Source of the DNA: Streptosporangium saharense
GTDB lineage: Bacteria; Actinomycetota; Actinomycetes; Streptosporangiales; Streptosporangiaceae
Reading direction: 5' to 3'
Length of the DNA stretch: 64,000 bases
Assembly (NCBI RefSeq): GCF_014203715.1
Contig: NZ_JACHJP010000002.1
Coordinates: 310,001 to 374,000, forward strand
The position numbers and the translations under genes were made by a program. Shown piece after piece: positions 16,151 to 23,841 of this stretch. Positions within the stretch are counted from its first letter, which is position 1. Every line of letters starts with the position of its first letter. Under the pieces are notes generated by a model. That model was not told where the DNA came from and ran no database searches. It saw only the letters and a list, made by a program, of their open reading frames with translations.

Positions 16151-16287
16151 ACACGTCTCTTTGCGACCTGTGCGGGGAGTCGGCCTCGCGGACTGTCGAC
16201 GGGCAGGAAACCGGCTCGTTGGGGGCACCGCATCCCCCGGAAGGGAGCAGTCATGACCGGCCTCGACCAGCTCACGTCCGAACGTGA
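16147..16287 (+). CDS. 46-aa ORF with a CxxC, unknown
   Basis: Starts at an ATGA overlap with the previous ORF. MNTSLCDLCGESASR begins like a small zinc knuckle, but only one CxxC is seen and the last 12 codons overlap the start of the next gene in another frame. Weak call. Confidence 0.3.
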   Translation: MNTSLCDLCGESASRTVDGQETGSLGAPHPPEGSSHDRPRPAHVRT

Positions 16288-17092
16288 ACACGGCGCCTAC
16301 ACCACCTATGTAATGGCCAAATGCCGCTGCGACCCTTGCAAGGCCGCTTCGGCCGCGTACGCGCGTGAACGTTACCGGCTCCAGGCGTACGGGCGCTGGC
16401 AACCGTGGACAGACGCTGAACCGGTGCGCGCGCACCTGCTCCACCTGCGCCGCTACATCTCCTACGACTCGGTAGCGGAGCTGGCGAAGGTACGCCGCAG
16501 AGCCGTCGACGTCATCCTGTACGGCGAGCCGGGGAAAGCACCGTCCGCGCGCGTCCGGTCCGAGACCGGTGCCCGGCTGCTCGCCGTCACCGCCGACCTC
16601 GACGAACTGCTCGACGACATGCGTATCAACGCGACGGGCAGCCGACGTCGCCTCCAGGCGCTCATGACGCGCGGCTGGTCGACGCCTCTGGTCGCCGAGC
16701 CGACCGGCGTTCCTCGCTGGCAGCTCGACAGGGTCCTCATCGCCGCCACGGTCGTTCAGGCGTGGCAGGCCCGCGTGATTCGCACTGTCACAGCGCGGCT
16801 GTTCGACCAGGATCCGCCGCGGACGACCCGCGAGCAGCGCCGTACCGTGTCGATCGTCCGCAACCGGGCGATCCGCGAGGGGTGGGCGCCACTGGCCGCA
16901 TGGGACGACATCGACGACCTGGACGCCGTGCCGGATATTGGCGCCAAGGTCACCCGAGACCAGGCCCTCGCCGAGGACGCCGACTTCCTGACGCGCACAG
17001 GGCTCGACCGCGACCAGGTGGCCGAACGACTCGGCGTCACTCCTGCGTATCTGGACAAGGCTCGATCCCGCGTGAGGGCGAGGGCTGGCTGA
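16253..17092 (+). CDS. phage HTH protein with N-terminal CRCxxC module
   Basis: 279 aa; GGGAG six bases before the ATG. The N-terminus repeats the small-protein module (EHGAYTTYVMAKCRCDPC). Two helix-turn-helix-like regions follow: about 70-100 (YDSVAELAKVRRRAVDVILY) and the C-terminal 250-279 (GLDRDQVAERLGVTPAYLDK). Proteins of this layout occur in the early regions of many actinophages. A DNA-binding role is likely; the target is unknown. Confidence 0.65.
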   Translation: MTGLDQLTSEREHGAYTTYVMAKCRCDPCKAASAAYARERYRLQAYGRWQPWTDAEPVRAHLLHLRRYISYDSVAELAKVRRRAVDVILYGEPGKAPSARVRSETGARLLAVTADLDELLDDMRINATGSRRRLQALMTRGWSTPLVAEPTGVPRWQLDRVLIAATVVQAWQARVIRTVTARLFDQDPPRTTREQRRTVSIVRNRAIREGWAPLAAWDDIDDLDAVPDIGAKVTRDQALAEDADFLTRTGLDRDQVAERLGVTPAYLDKARSRVRARAG

Positions 17093-17236
17093 TGGACATC
17101 CATGAGGCGCGTGGGACGCCGTGACGACGGTGGGCACGAGAAGACCCGACGCTGCATGATCGGGTACAGCTTGAACCGCTCGATTCCCTCATCGTGCGAC
17201 AAAACACCTGTGGACAACCGATGAAGAGGGATGACA

Positions 17237-17959
17237 GTGGCTCGTGAGCACGGCCGTATCCGGTACCAGACGTGGAGCGACGACGACTTCCGGGCGTTGC
17301 GTGGGGACGAGCAACGCGTTTTCATGCTCGCCCTCACCCAGCCCGGCCTGTCCTACTGCGGGGTGGTGCCTTTCACACTGAAGCGCTGGGCCGGGCTCGC
17401 GGCCGATTCGACGGTTCCGAAGCTGCGCCGGGCGGTGGGACGACTGCAGGACGCGCGCTATGTCGTCGTGGACGAGGACACCGAGGAGATGCTGATCCGG
17501 TCGTTCCTGCGCCACGACGGCATCCTGGACAGCCCGAACATCGCTCGCGCGACGGTGAAGGACTTCGCGAACGTCGGGTCGAAACTTCTCAAGGCGGTAC
17601 TCGTCGTCGAGGTGTATCGGCTACTCAACGAGGAGCCGCGCGTCGGTCACGAGAAGACATGGGAGGAGGTTCTGGCGCCCTGGCTCGCCGAGTCGATGCC
17701 GAGAACCTTTCCTGAAGGGTTCCCCCAAGGGTTCCCCGCAGCCTTCACCCGAACCCTGTACCAAACCTCCGGGGAAGCGTTCGTCCTCGCGTGCGCGCGC
17801 GACGCGCACATCGCGTCGCGCACGGCTCCTGGTCCTTCTCCAGCTCCTAAAAGCTTCTCCCCGGCTCGGGCCGCTGCCGCCGTCGCGCACACCTGCGAGA
17901 TCCACCGGCTCCCCGAACCCTGCCGAGGCTGCGCCGCCGACCGGAAGGCGTCGACGTGA
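17237..17959 (+). CDS. phage replication-type winged-helix protein
   Basis: 240 aa from the GTG at 17237 (AAGAGGG six bases upstream); an in-frame ATG at 17231 is too close to that site. The N-terminal 100 residues resemble replisome-organiser wHTH proteins (RIRYQTWSDDDFRALRGDEQ, then LTQPGLSYCGVVPFTLKRWA). The middle is helical. The C-terminus is Pro/Ala-rich and ends with a C-x-H/C-x2-C cluster (HTCEIHRLPEPCRGC). Likely origin-binding or replication initiator; assigned by position and fold type, so moderate certainty. Confidence 0.5.
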   Translation: MAREHGRIRYQTWSDDDFRALRGDEQRVFMLALTQPGLSYCGVVPFTLKRWAGLAADSTVPKLRRAVGRLQDARYVVVDEDTEEMLIRSFLRHDGILDSPNIARATVKDFANVGSKLLKAVLVVEVYRLLNEEPRVGHEKTWEEVLAPWLAESMPRTFPEGFPQGFPAAFTRTLYQTSGEAFVLACARDAHIASRTAPGPSPAPKSFSPARAAAAVAHTCEIHRLPEPCRGCAADRKAST

Positions 17960-18023
17960 TCACCTGACTCCTCAGCCCCATCCGACACACAAGCGTTGAC
18001 GCCAGCGGAAAGACACACGATCC

Positions 18024-18314
18024 ATGACCGACAACCGACTCAACCGCGCCACCCGAGCGGCCGTCGCCGTACTCGCTTACCGCATTCGCGAGCGCGAGCA
18101 GCTACCGGAGCAGGAGCGCGTCGACCCCGACCTGTTCGCCCTCCGTTTCCTCACCGACATGCTCGGCCGGGGCTGGCGCCTCACAAATGCCCGCAAACCC
18201 GTTCCGTGGACGGGCAACAGGCAACCTCTCGACCCCGAGACAGCCCGTCGCGGAGCCGAACTCGTCCGCCAGCGGCTCGGGCTCACCCACCCGGAACGCC
18301 GGGAGCAGTCGTGA
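18024..18314 (+). CDS. small basic early protein, unknown
   Basis: 96 aa, helical and Arg-rich (RAAVAVLAYRIREREQLPEQ; LFALRFLTDMLGRGWRLTNA). The ribosome site is weak. It is the last gene of the early run before a 330-bp regulatory-looking gap. No family recognised. Confidence 0.5.
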   Translation: MTDNRLNRATRAAVAVLAYRIREREQLPEQERVDPDLFALRFLTDMLGRGWRLTNARKPVPWTGNRQPLDPETARRGAELVRQRLGLTHPERREQS

Positions 18315-18403
18315 TCCAGGACGGGGAACGTCATGGTGACCGTGGAGCCATCACGACGGGCGGCCGGACAACGGCCTCGTCCCGGTTCCTGTCGTCGATG
18401 GGG

Positions 18404-18441
18404 TTGACCTTGACTAGGTATTCGCGAAATACGCGTACAAA
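18404..18441. promoter_or_regulatory. second copy of the candidate prophage operator
   Basis: TCGCGAAATACGCG at 18422-18435 matches TCGCGAATTACGCG at 10697-10710 in 13 of 14 positions. It stands just after two -35-like hexamers (TTGACC 18404-18409, TTGACT 18410-18415) and is followed by CGCGTACAA, also present at 10726-10734. The same regulator probably acts at both places. The rest of 18,315-18,647 shows no gene. Confidence 0.5.
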
Positions 18442-18647
18442 GCCGCAAGGGACGCACGCCAGGCGGCTCCAGGATTGACGGTGAGGCGCGAACGCAGCCC
18501 ATCCGGCCCATGGATGCCCCCGCCACTTCGCGCACTCAGAGACGACCACAGCGCCTCGCCCCCGATCGGGGACCGCCCAAGCCGTCTCCGCGCGACCGTC
18601 GTCCCTCCTGACGCGCCTCCGAATTGGCGGTTCTCGCCGCGTACTCC

Positions 18648-18872
18648 ATGATCGGAGACATGCGGAGCTGGATCGACCTCGGTACGGCGGGGGAGCGGGC
18701 GGCGGTGTCGCGTTCGACGGTAAACCGTTGGATCGCGGCGGGCCGGTTGCGGTGCGTGGAAGTCGGCGGGCACCGGTTCGTGAACGTGCGGGAGTTGCTC
18801 GAGGTCGAGCGAGAGCGGAGAGCGTCCCGCGGCCGGAAGGGGCCAAGGGTGCCCCTAAAGCTGCATGGGTGA
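18648..18872 (+). CDS. excisionase/MerR-type wHTH protein
   Basis: 74 aa from the ATG at 18648 (an ATG at 18660 is also possible; neither has a well-spaced ribosome site). A compact wHTH is clear: WIDLGTAGERAAVSRSTVNR, then WIAAGRLRCVEVGGHRFVNV, followed by a basic tail RERRASRGRKGPR. This is the build of phage and ICE excisionases or small activators. With no integrase nearby, the directionality-factor role is open. Confidence 0.6.
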   Translation: MIGDMRSWIDLGTAGERAAVSRSTVNRWIAAGRLRCVEVGGHRFVNVRELLEVERERRASRGRKGPRVPLKLHG

Positions 18873-18904
18873 ATGAGGCCGACCCTCACCGAGAGCCGAT
18901 CAGC

Positions 18905-19129
18905 TCATTTGGCGCTTTTGGAACTGACCAAGCGATACAGCCGACGACGCGACGCCTCGTCGGCGCGTCCGAAGAGCGCCTCGGCCACAGCCGCCTGCGG
19001 CAGGTTCAACTCTCTGCGAGCGTGGATGGCTGCCTCTCGTTGACGATCTTTGACCGCCTGGAGTTCCGCGCGAAGTTGGCGAAGTTCGTCAAGGGCGGTC
19101 TGCTGTTCAACGGTCAGGTCGTCAGTCAC
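18905..19129 (-). CDS. small coiled-coil/HTH protein
   Basis: 74 aa. Residues 8-40 form a charged helix (TALDELRQLRAELQAVKDRQ). A short HTH-like segment follows (ELNLPQAAVAEALFGRADEA), ending RRRLYRLVSSKSAK. Related short proteins occur on actinomycete mobile elements. It is transcribed against its neighbours and is divergent from the unknown gene at 19480 across 350 bp. Confidence 0.5.
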   Translation of the reverse strand: MTDDLTVEQQTALDELRQLRAELQAVKDRQREAAIHARRELNLPQAAVAEALFGRADEASRRRLYRLVSSKSAK

Positions 19130-19479
19130 GTTCTCACTCTAGAGACAAATAAGTCACTAAGGAAGTCTCGTCCGCGATCAATGCCGTCCCAGAAGGTCGG
19201 CCACCCCTCAAGGGCTAGTTATGTGTTCGTAATTTAAAAGCAATGAATTAGTGATCAAAACCTCTTGTGTGTCTCTTGGGCTAGGAACAAAAATGTTCCA
19301 CGTGATGACACTCACTCGGATTCGCGGGATCGGCCTCACGCCGTTCCCTTGCGAGTCCAGCCGTGCCGCCTACGCCGTAGGCGCATCCGATGGTGCGACT
19401 TCGCAGACGCGGCAGCAACACGCAAGCGAAAGCGCTTGCGTTATCCAGCGAACCCACGCACACGGGAGGAAGCACCGTC
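19130..19479. other. divergent AT-rich regulatory region
   Basis: 350 bp with no gene. It contains an AT-rich stretch (19,215-19,300), a perfect inverted repeat GGAACA-AAAA-TGTTCC at 19284-19299, and the stem-loop described at 19420. It should hold the promoters of the leftward coiled-coil gene and of the 347-aa cargo gene. Confidence 0.45.
19420..19441. repeat. GCAAGC/GCTTGC stem-loop, copy 1
   Basis: ACGCAAGCG and CGCTTGCGT form a perfect 9-bp stem with an AAAG loop, 38 bp before the start at 19480. The same arms recur at 20545, 27993 and 31835. Confidence 0.6.
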
Positions 19480-20523
19480 ATGGATGACAGCAACCTGATC
19501 TACGTTCCTTCGACCCCTGATCACCTCACGCCCAACGAGCACATCATGGGCAGCGAAACGGACCGTGACGAGATCATCGGCCACCTGACCGCCGCGCGGG
19601 CACTGCACACCCTCAACCAGGATCACCCGGCGGTTACCTTCTCTCTCCTGTCCTGGGTGCTGCTCATGGGAGACGAGACCGTTAAGGCGGTCGTCCGCAC
19701 CGGCATGGACCTCATGAAGGAGCGGTACCGCCTTCTGGGGCTCAATAGGTTCCTGCCGACTGATCGGGTGTGGGTCGGCACCCGATCCACGACTCAGGGG
19801 GCCTTTGGTGGCTTCCACTACCCCAACCAGGGATACCGGCACGTTCAGATGGCAGCGCTCATCACCCGTTTCGGGTGCCTGAACGAGCGTGACGCCGAAA
19901 ACCTGGCGCAAGCCGGGTTGGACCTGCTCAGGGCGTATGCCCATGACTGCCTGCACTTCGGTTCCTTCCGGGAGTACGCGCGCACTTCCGAGGGGGAGGT
20001 CTACCGTTCGTGCTACGGCGTCAATCGGCGACGTGAGGACGGCGTGTCCTACTCCGTGAGGGACGCGCAGGGAGCGCAGTCAACGCGCAATCTCGGCGTG
20101 ATCATGGAGGGGGCGACCGACATGGAAGCGGCGACCATCGCGCGTGAAACCGCCGCGCGGTTGGGCATCACCGAACCGCGCGACGGAATCGACCGGCTCG
20201 CCTACCGCGACGTCACCGGCAGTATCACGGATGACGACCTGATCGCGCTTCCCACTTACCGGAAGGACGGCGTTACCGCCGACCACTACCGCGCCGCTCT
20301 CAGGCGGTACGCACAGAGTGTCAACCTTCCTTACCGGCGATTCCTCGCCGAGATCGGAGGAAGCGGCGCGAGTGAGCTGCACTCGCTGATCGTTACCGCC
20401 ATGATCAGCGGACGACTCGCCGGACTGACGGAGTGGCTGGACCGGCGACACGGCGAGGGCGCTTTCCCCGCACTGTTCCGTTCGCCCGCTTACGTCGGCC
20501 TTGAGCCGGGAGTCAACGGCTAG
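19480..20523 (+). CDS. unknown prophage cargo protein, zincin-like motifs
   Basis: 347 aa from the ATG with GGAGG upstream. No family recognised. Two spaced motifs recall zinc metallopeptidase ligands: His155-Asp-x2-His159 in YAHDCLHFGSFREYA and, 51 residues later, Glu210 in EGATDMEAATIARE. Canonical enzymes have HExxH, so the Asp substitution makes catalysis doubtful. A Trp/Gly/Phe/Tyr segment (GGFHYPNQGYRHVQ, about 110-123) precedes them. It has no signal peptide. Flanked by two GCAAGC-type hairpins, it forms a self-contained expression unit between early and late operons, typical of lysogenic-conversion (moron) genes. Confidence 0.6.
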   Translation: MDDSNLIYVPSTPDHLTPNEHIMGSETDRDEIIGHLTAARALHTLNQDHPAVTFSLLSWVLLMGDETVKAVVRTGMDLMKERYRLLGLNRFLPTDRVWVGTRSTTQGAFGGFHYPNQGYRHVQMAALITRFGCLNERDAENLAQAGLDLLRAYAHDCLHFGSFREYARTSEGEVYRSCYGVNRRREDGVSYSVRDAQGAQSTRNLGVIMEGATDMEAATIARETAARLGITEPRDGIDRLAYRDVTGSITDDDLIALPTYRKDGVTADHYRAALRRYAQSVNLPYRRFLAEIGGSGASELHSLIVTAMISGRLAGLTEWLDRRHGEGAFPALFRSPAYVGLEPGVNG

Positions 20524-20536
20524 CGGTGACATGCTG

Positions 20537-20570
20537 AGCACCCGGCAAGCGAAAGAGCTTGCCGGGTGCT
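20537..20570 (+). terminator. strong hairpin terminator after the cargo gene (GCAAGC family, copy 2)
   Basis: AGCACCCGGCAAGC (20537-20550) pairs over 14 bp with GCTTGCCGGGTGCT (20557-20570); loop GAAAGA. It lies 14 bp after the stop of the unknown cargo gene. No U-run follows. Confidence 0.7.
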
Positions 20571-20615
20571 CTTCCGCGTGACGGCTGGGGCAGGCACGGC
20601 GCGGGGGATCGACGG

Positions 20616-21113
20616 CTAGGCATCACACCCCCTCCCCCCTCCCCAGCCGGAGGGGGGAGGGGGCGGTGCCGTTTGCTCGATGAGGTGACGGTGGGTTTCC
20701 TGGAGGCCTGGGGGGAGGGAGTCGAGAGACACCCATTCGGCCTCGAGAACTTCAGTGGAGTCGATGCTTAAGGTCCCGCCAACGAGCTCGGCCTCGTAGA
20801 AGACTTCGACCCGGAGCTTGTAGCCACTCTTGAGGTGGAGCAGCCGGGTGGCGCGAACCTCGAGTCCGGTCTCTTCGCGAACCTCGCGAACGACGGTGTC
20901 CTCAAAAGTCTCAGACTTGTTGGCATAGCCGGTTGGGAGCCCCCACTGGCGACCTTCAGGCCATAGGCGGTGTTTCAGCAAGAGGACGCGTCCGTCGGCG
21001 TCACGTACGACGCCGGTGACGCCGACCATGAACTTTGCGTGCCAGATCCAGAGGGCCCGCCACTGGAGGGGGCCCTTGATGAGTCGCCAAAGTACGGCGA
21101 CGAGTCTTTTCAC
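20616..21113 (-). CDS. NUDIX hydrolase
   Basis: 165 aa from the GTG at 21113. The Nudix box GX5EX7REUXEEXGU is complete (GYANKSETFEDTVV then REVREETGL). An N-terminal hydrophobic/aromatic segment, VKRLVAVLWRLIKGPLQWRA, precedes the domain (VGVTGVVRDADGRVLLLKHR). The substrate, a nucleoside diphosphate derivative, cannot be told. It is opposite in direction to the phage operons, so it is probably host-type cargo. Its last codons (APPPPPPSGWGGGRG) are encoded by a perfect GC hairpin. Confidence 0.8.
   Translation of the reverse strand: MKRLVAVLWRLIKGPLQWRALWIWHAKFMVGVTGVVRDADGRVLLLKHRLWPEGRQWGLPTGYANKSETFEDTVVREVREETGLEVRATRLLHLKSGYKLRVEVFYEAELVGGTLSIDSTEVLEAEWVSLDSLPPGLQETHRHLIEQTAPPPPPSGWGGGRGCDA
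20628..20663 (-). terminator. C/G-tract hairpin at the NUDIX 3' end
   Basis: CCCCCTCCCCCCTCC (20628-20642) pairs perfectly with GGAGGGGGGAGGGGG (20649-20663), loop CCAGCC. It lies inside the coding end of the NUDIX gene. It could stop convergent transcription, and the G-rich strand has the runs needed for a G-quadruplex. Confidence 0.5.
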
Positions 21114-21288
21114 GTCGAAGTTCCGTTCGGGTCGGGTTGTGCGCGAGAGTCCATCTTCCCAATCGCCGCAGCTTGACTCACAGTGTAGATCACTCCTCGT
21201 GACCGGCGTGGAGGGCGGCATCACCGTCCCGGTTAGAGGGGTGAGAAGCGAATCCCTTGTCAAGGACATCAAGGAGGGCGCGTCGGCT

Positions 21289-21522
21289 CTATGCCTCAAC
21301 CTCTGAGTGGGTCCTGTCCGATGATGCACGGACACACGGGGTGTCGAGGATCGTCTGAATCTGTCTCTGTGCTTCCCGATACTGGATCGCCTTCTGCAAG
21401 GAAGCTGCTCGCAAGGCTCCTGGTAAGAATGCGCCAGCGTTTCCATGTTCCATGCGTTCCATGGACTTCGGCGGCAGTTCCGATTGTGACAGCTTGACAA
21501 GCGTGCGTAGGATGGGCGCCAT
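21289..21522 (-). CDS. small protein upstream of the NUDIX gene, unknown
   Basis: 77 aa, MAPILRTLVKLSQSELPPKS at the start, then a helical Ala/Gln-rich part (ALRAASLQKAIQYREAQRQI). The ATG and first ten codons lie in the first unit of the 78-bp tandem repeat, which also holds the upstream region. No ribosome site of note. It may be co-transcribed with the NUDIX gene. Confidence 0.4.
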   Translation of the reverse strand: MAPILRTLVKLSQSELPPKSMERMEHGNAGAFLPGALRAASLQKAIQYREAQRQIQTILDTPCVRASSDRTHSEVEA

Positions 21523-21649
21523 CGTGGGACAAGTATCTCAACGTGCCAAATTCTGGTGAAACTCTCTCGTATTGACAAGCGTGCGTAGGATGGGCGCCAT
21601 CGTGGGACAAGTATCTCAACGTGCCAAATTCTGGTGAAACTCTCTCGTA
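21494..21649. repeat. perfect 78-bp tandem duplication (two units)
   Basis: Unit 1 is 21494-21571 and unit 2 is 21572-21649, identical over 78 bp with no spacer. Each begins TTGACAAGCGTGCGTAGGAT and ends ACTCTCTCGTA. The unit covers the start codon region and upstream DNA of the leftward 77-aa gene, so the second copy duplicates its promoter and 5' end. Confidence 0.9.
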
Positions 21650-21843
21650 GCCTCGTGAACCCTCCTGTCGCACGGTGTCTTTCTTCCACGCCTGAGCCCC
21701 GATGTTCCCAAGGGAGAGCGCACGACGCACCCGATTCGGCTCCGCCCCCCGCCCACGTCGCCGAATTGACGGAGCCGAGAGTAACGCTGCCCCGAGACCG
21801 GAGCGGCGTGACACGGGTTCGCAGGATTCTCCTGGTCGGCATA

Positions 21844-21866
21844 ACAGGTCTTCGCGTGATACCTGT
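21844..21866. promoter_or_regulatory. inverted repeat upstream of the late operon
   Basis: ACAGGT (21844-21849) and ACCTGT (21861-21866) are separated by 11 bp, 34 bp before the terminase small subunit start. It is the only clear symmetry in 21,650-21,899, which otherwise shows no gene, and is a candidate activator or repressor site for late transcription. Confidence 0.35.
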
Positions 21867-21899
21867 AACCCTCATCGATGGCATAAGGGGTGCTGTTGA

Positions 21900-22394
21900 A
21901 TGACTGTCCCCCTCGCGAAAAGAGTTGAAATCGCCGAACGGCGCGCCAAAATCGTGCAGATGCGACTGGCCGGTCTGAGCTACGAGGTCATAGCGGAGCG
22001 GCTGAACATCAAGGGTGGTGCTCGCTCCGCGTCCAAGGACATGACACGGGCGCTGGCCGCCGCCAGCAAGGCCCAGCAGGAGTCGGCGGAGCAGCTGCTC
22101 GACATCGAGATCAAGCGACTGGACCGGCTCATGGCCTCGCTGTGGCCGAAAGCCCTCGAGGGCGACGTCAAGGCCGTCGAGGCGTGCGAGAAGCTGATCA
22201 CCCGCAGGACCTACCTGCTCGGCCTGGACCAGATGAACCGCAACGGCGCCCAGGACGGCGACATGATGTCGTTGCTCGGCGCGCTGTTCGACTCGCTGCG
22301 CACCAGGCACACCCCCGGCGAGGTCGTCGAGGCCCACGTCGTGAGCGAGCTGGAGCCCGGTGACGACGACCTGGACGACGAGGACGACGGGTGA
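21900..22394 (+). CDS. terS: terminase small subunit
   Basis: 164 aa. The N-terminal HTH for DNA recognition (RRAKIVQMRLAGLSYEVIAE) is followed by a helical oligomerisation region (DIEIKRLDRLMASLWPKALE) and an acidic tail (ELEPGDDDLDDEDDG). It precedes and overlaps (GTGA) the large subunit. Length and layout fit phage packaging small subunits that bind the pac or cos site. Confidence 0.8.
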   Translation: MTVPLAKRVEIAERRAKIVQMRLAGLSYEVIAERLNIKGGARSASKDMTRALAAASKAQQESAEQLLDIEIKRLDRLMASLWPKALEGDVKAVEACEKLITRRTYLLGLDQMNRNGAQDGDMMSLLGALFDSLRTRHTPGEVVEAHVVSELEPGDDDLDDEDDG

Positions 22395-23677
22395 GCCTGG
22401 GCCTGGTGCGGCTGTCGCCCAAGCAGGAGAGGTCGATCGCGGAGTCCACCGCGCGCATCAACGTCTGGACCGGCGCGGTGAGGTCGGGGAAGACCATCGC
22501 GTCACTGCTCAGATGGCTGATGTACGTCTCGCAGGCCCCGCGCGGCGGCAGCCTGGTGATCGTTGGTAAGACAAGTGACACGATCAGCAGGAACGTCTTC
22601 GAGCCGTTGACGGACCCGGCGCTCACCGGCCCGGTGGCTCGTAAGATCTTCTACAACCGTGGGGCTCCGACTGCGAACATCCTGGGTCGCAGAGTTGAGA
22701 TCATCTCGGCGAACGACGCGCGCGCCGAGTCCCGTCTGCGGGGCATGACGTGCGCCGGCGCGTACGTGGACGAGGTCACCCTGATCCCGGAGGCGTTCTG
22801 GGACCAGTTACTCGCCCGATGTTCCGTTCCCGGCAGCAGGATCTTCTGCACGACGAACCCTGACGCCCCCAACCACTGGCTCCGCAAGCGTTTCCTCCTG
22901 CGAAGTCACGCGCTGGACCTGCGCTGGTGGCAGTTCCAGCTCGACGACAACCACAGTCTCGACCCGGTCTACGTCGCCAACCTCAAGGCGGAGTACAGCG
23001 GCCTCTGGTATCGCAGGTACGTCCTCGGCGAGTGGTGCATGGCCGAGGGCGCGATCTACGACATGTGGGATCCGGACCGGCACATCGTCGACGACGTCCC
23101 GCTGATGGAGCGCTGGCTGTCCGTGGGGATCGACTACGGCACCGTCAACCCCTTCGCGGCGCTGCTGATCGGCGTGTCCACCCCGGACTCCGGCGGCCAG
23201 CGGCGCATCCACATCGCCTCCGAGCTGCGCTGGGACTCCCGCGCGGAGCGGCGGCAGCTGACCGACGCCGAGTACTCCGCCCGCCTCCAGGAGTGGCTGG
23301 ACACCATCCCGGACTCCTACGGGCCCGGCACCCACGGGGTGAAGCCCGAGTGGCTGATCGTGGACCCGTCCGCCGCCAGTTTCATCACCCAGCTGCACCG
23401 CGACGGGCTGCTGCCGATGATGGGCGACAACTCCGTCCTGGACGGCATCCGCACGGTGAGCAACCTCATCGCGGCCGACCAGCTGAGGGTTCACCGCTCC
23501 TGTCACGGTTTCCTCGGCGAGATCGGCTCCTACAGCTGGGACGAGAGAAAGGCCGAACGCGGCGACGACGCGCCGGTGAAGACCGACGACCACTCCCTCG
23601 ACGCCGCCAGGTACGGCCTGCACACCACACAGGCCGCGTGGGCGCAGCTGCTGGAGCCGATCCCGAACCACAAGTAG
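22391..23677 (+). CDS. terL: terminase large subunit
   Basis: 428 aa. Packaging ATPase: Walker A GAVRSGKT near residue 28 and Walker B GAYVDEV near 120, with coupling segment FCTTNPD. Nuclease domain: acidic residues in GIDYGTVNPFA, VDPSAASF and the final DDHSLDAARYG. It pumps DNA into the prohead and cuts concatemers. The length is typical for PBSX/Terminase_3-like enzymes. Confidence 0.92.
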   Translation: MSLGLVRLSPKQERSIAESTARINVWTGAVRSGKTIASLLRWLMYVSQAPRGGSLVIVGKTSDTISRNVFEPLTDPALTGPVARKIFYNRGAPTANILGRRVEIISANDARAESRLRGMTCAGAYVDEVTLIPEAFWDQLLARCSVPGSRIFCTTNPDAPNHWLRKRFLLRSHALDLRWWQFQLDDNHSLDPVYVANLKAEYSGLWYRRYVLGEWCMAEGAIYDMWDPDRHIVDDVPLMERWLSVGIDYGTVNPFAALLIGVSTPDSGGQRRIHIASELRWDSRAERRQLTDAEYSARLQEWLDTIPDSYGPGTHGVKPEWLIVDPSAASFITQLHRDGLLPMMGDNSVLDGIRTVSNLIAADQLRVHRSCHGFLGEIGSYSWDERKAERGDDAPVKTDDHSLDAARYGLHTTQAAWAQLLEPIPNHK

Positions 23678-23841
23678 ACGTCCGCCCCAGGAGTTCGCAG
23701 CCCTGGGCGGGCCCGCTCCGCAACGGACCTTCCCGTCCGTGCGTCGAGCCACCCCGGTGTGGTCCCGGTCCCGTTGTTGAGGGGCAGCGCGGACCGGGAC
23801 CACACCGTCAACGTCTCCACCGACCCAGAGGAGAGGGCCCT

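Noticed and set aside
20616..22337. A 573-codon leftward frame reading through the tandem repeat into the NUDIX gene
   Set aside because: Only the last 165 codons have NUDIX homology. Upstream of 21,113 the frame is antisense to terminase and to repeat DNA without motifs or ribosome site; open by high G+C chance.
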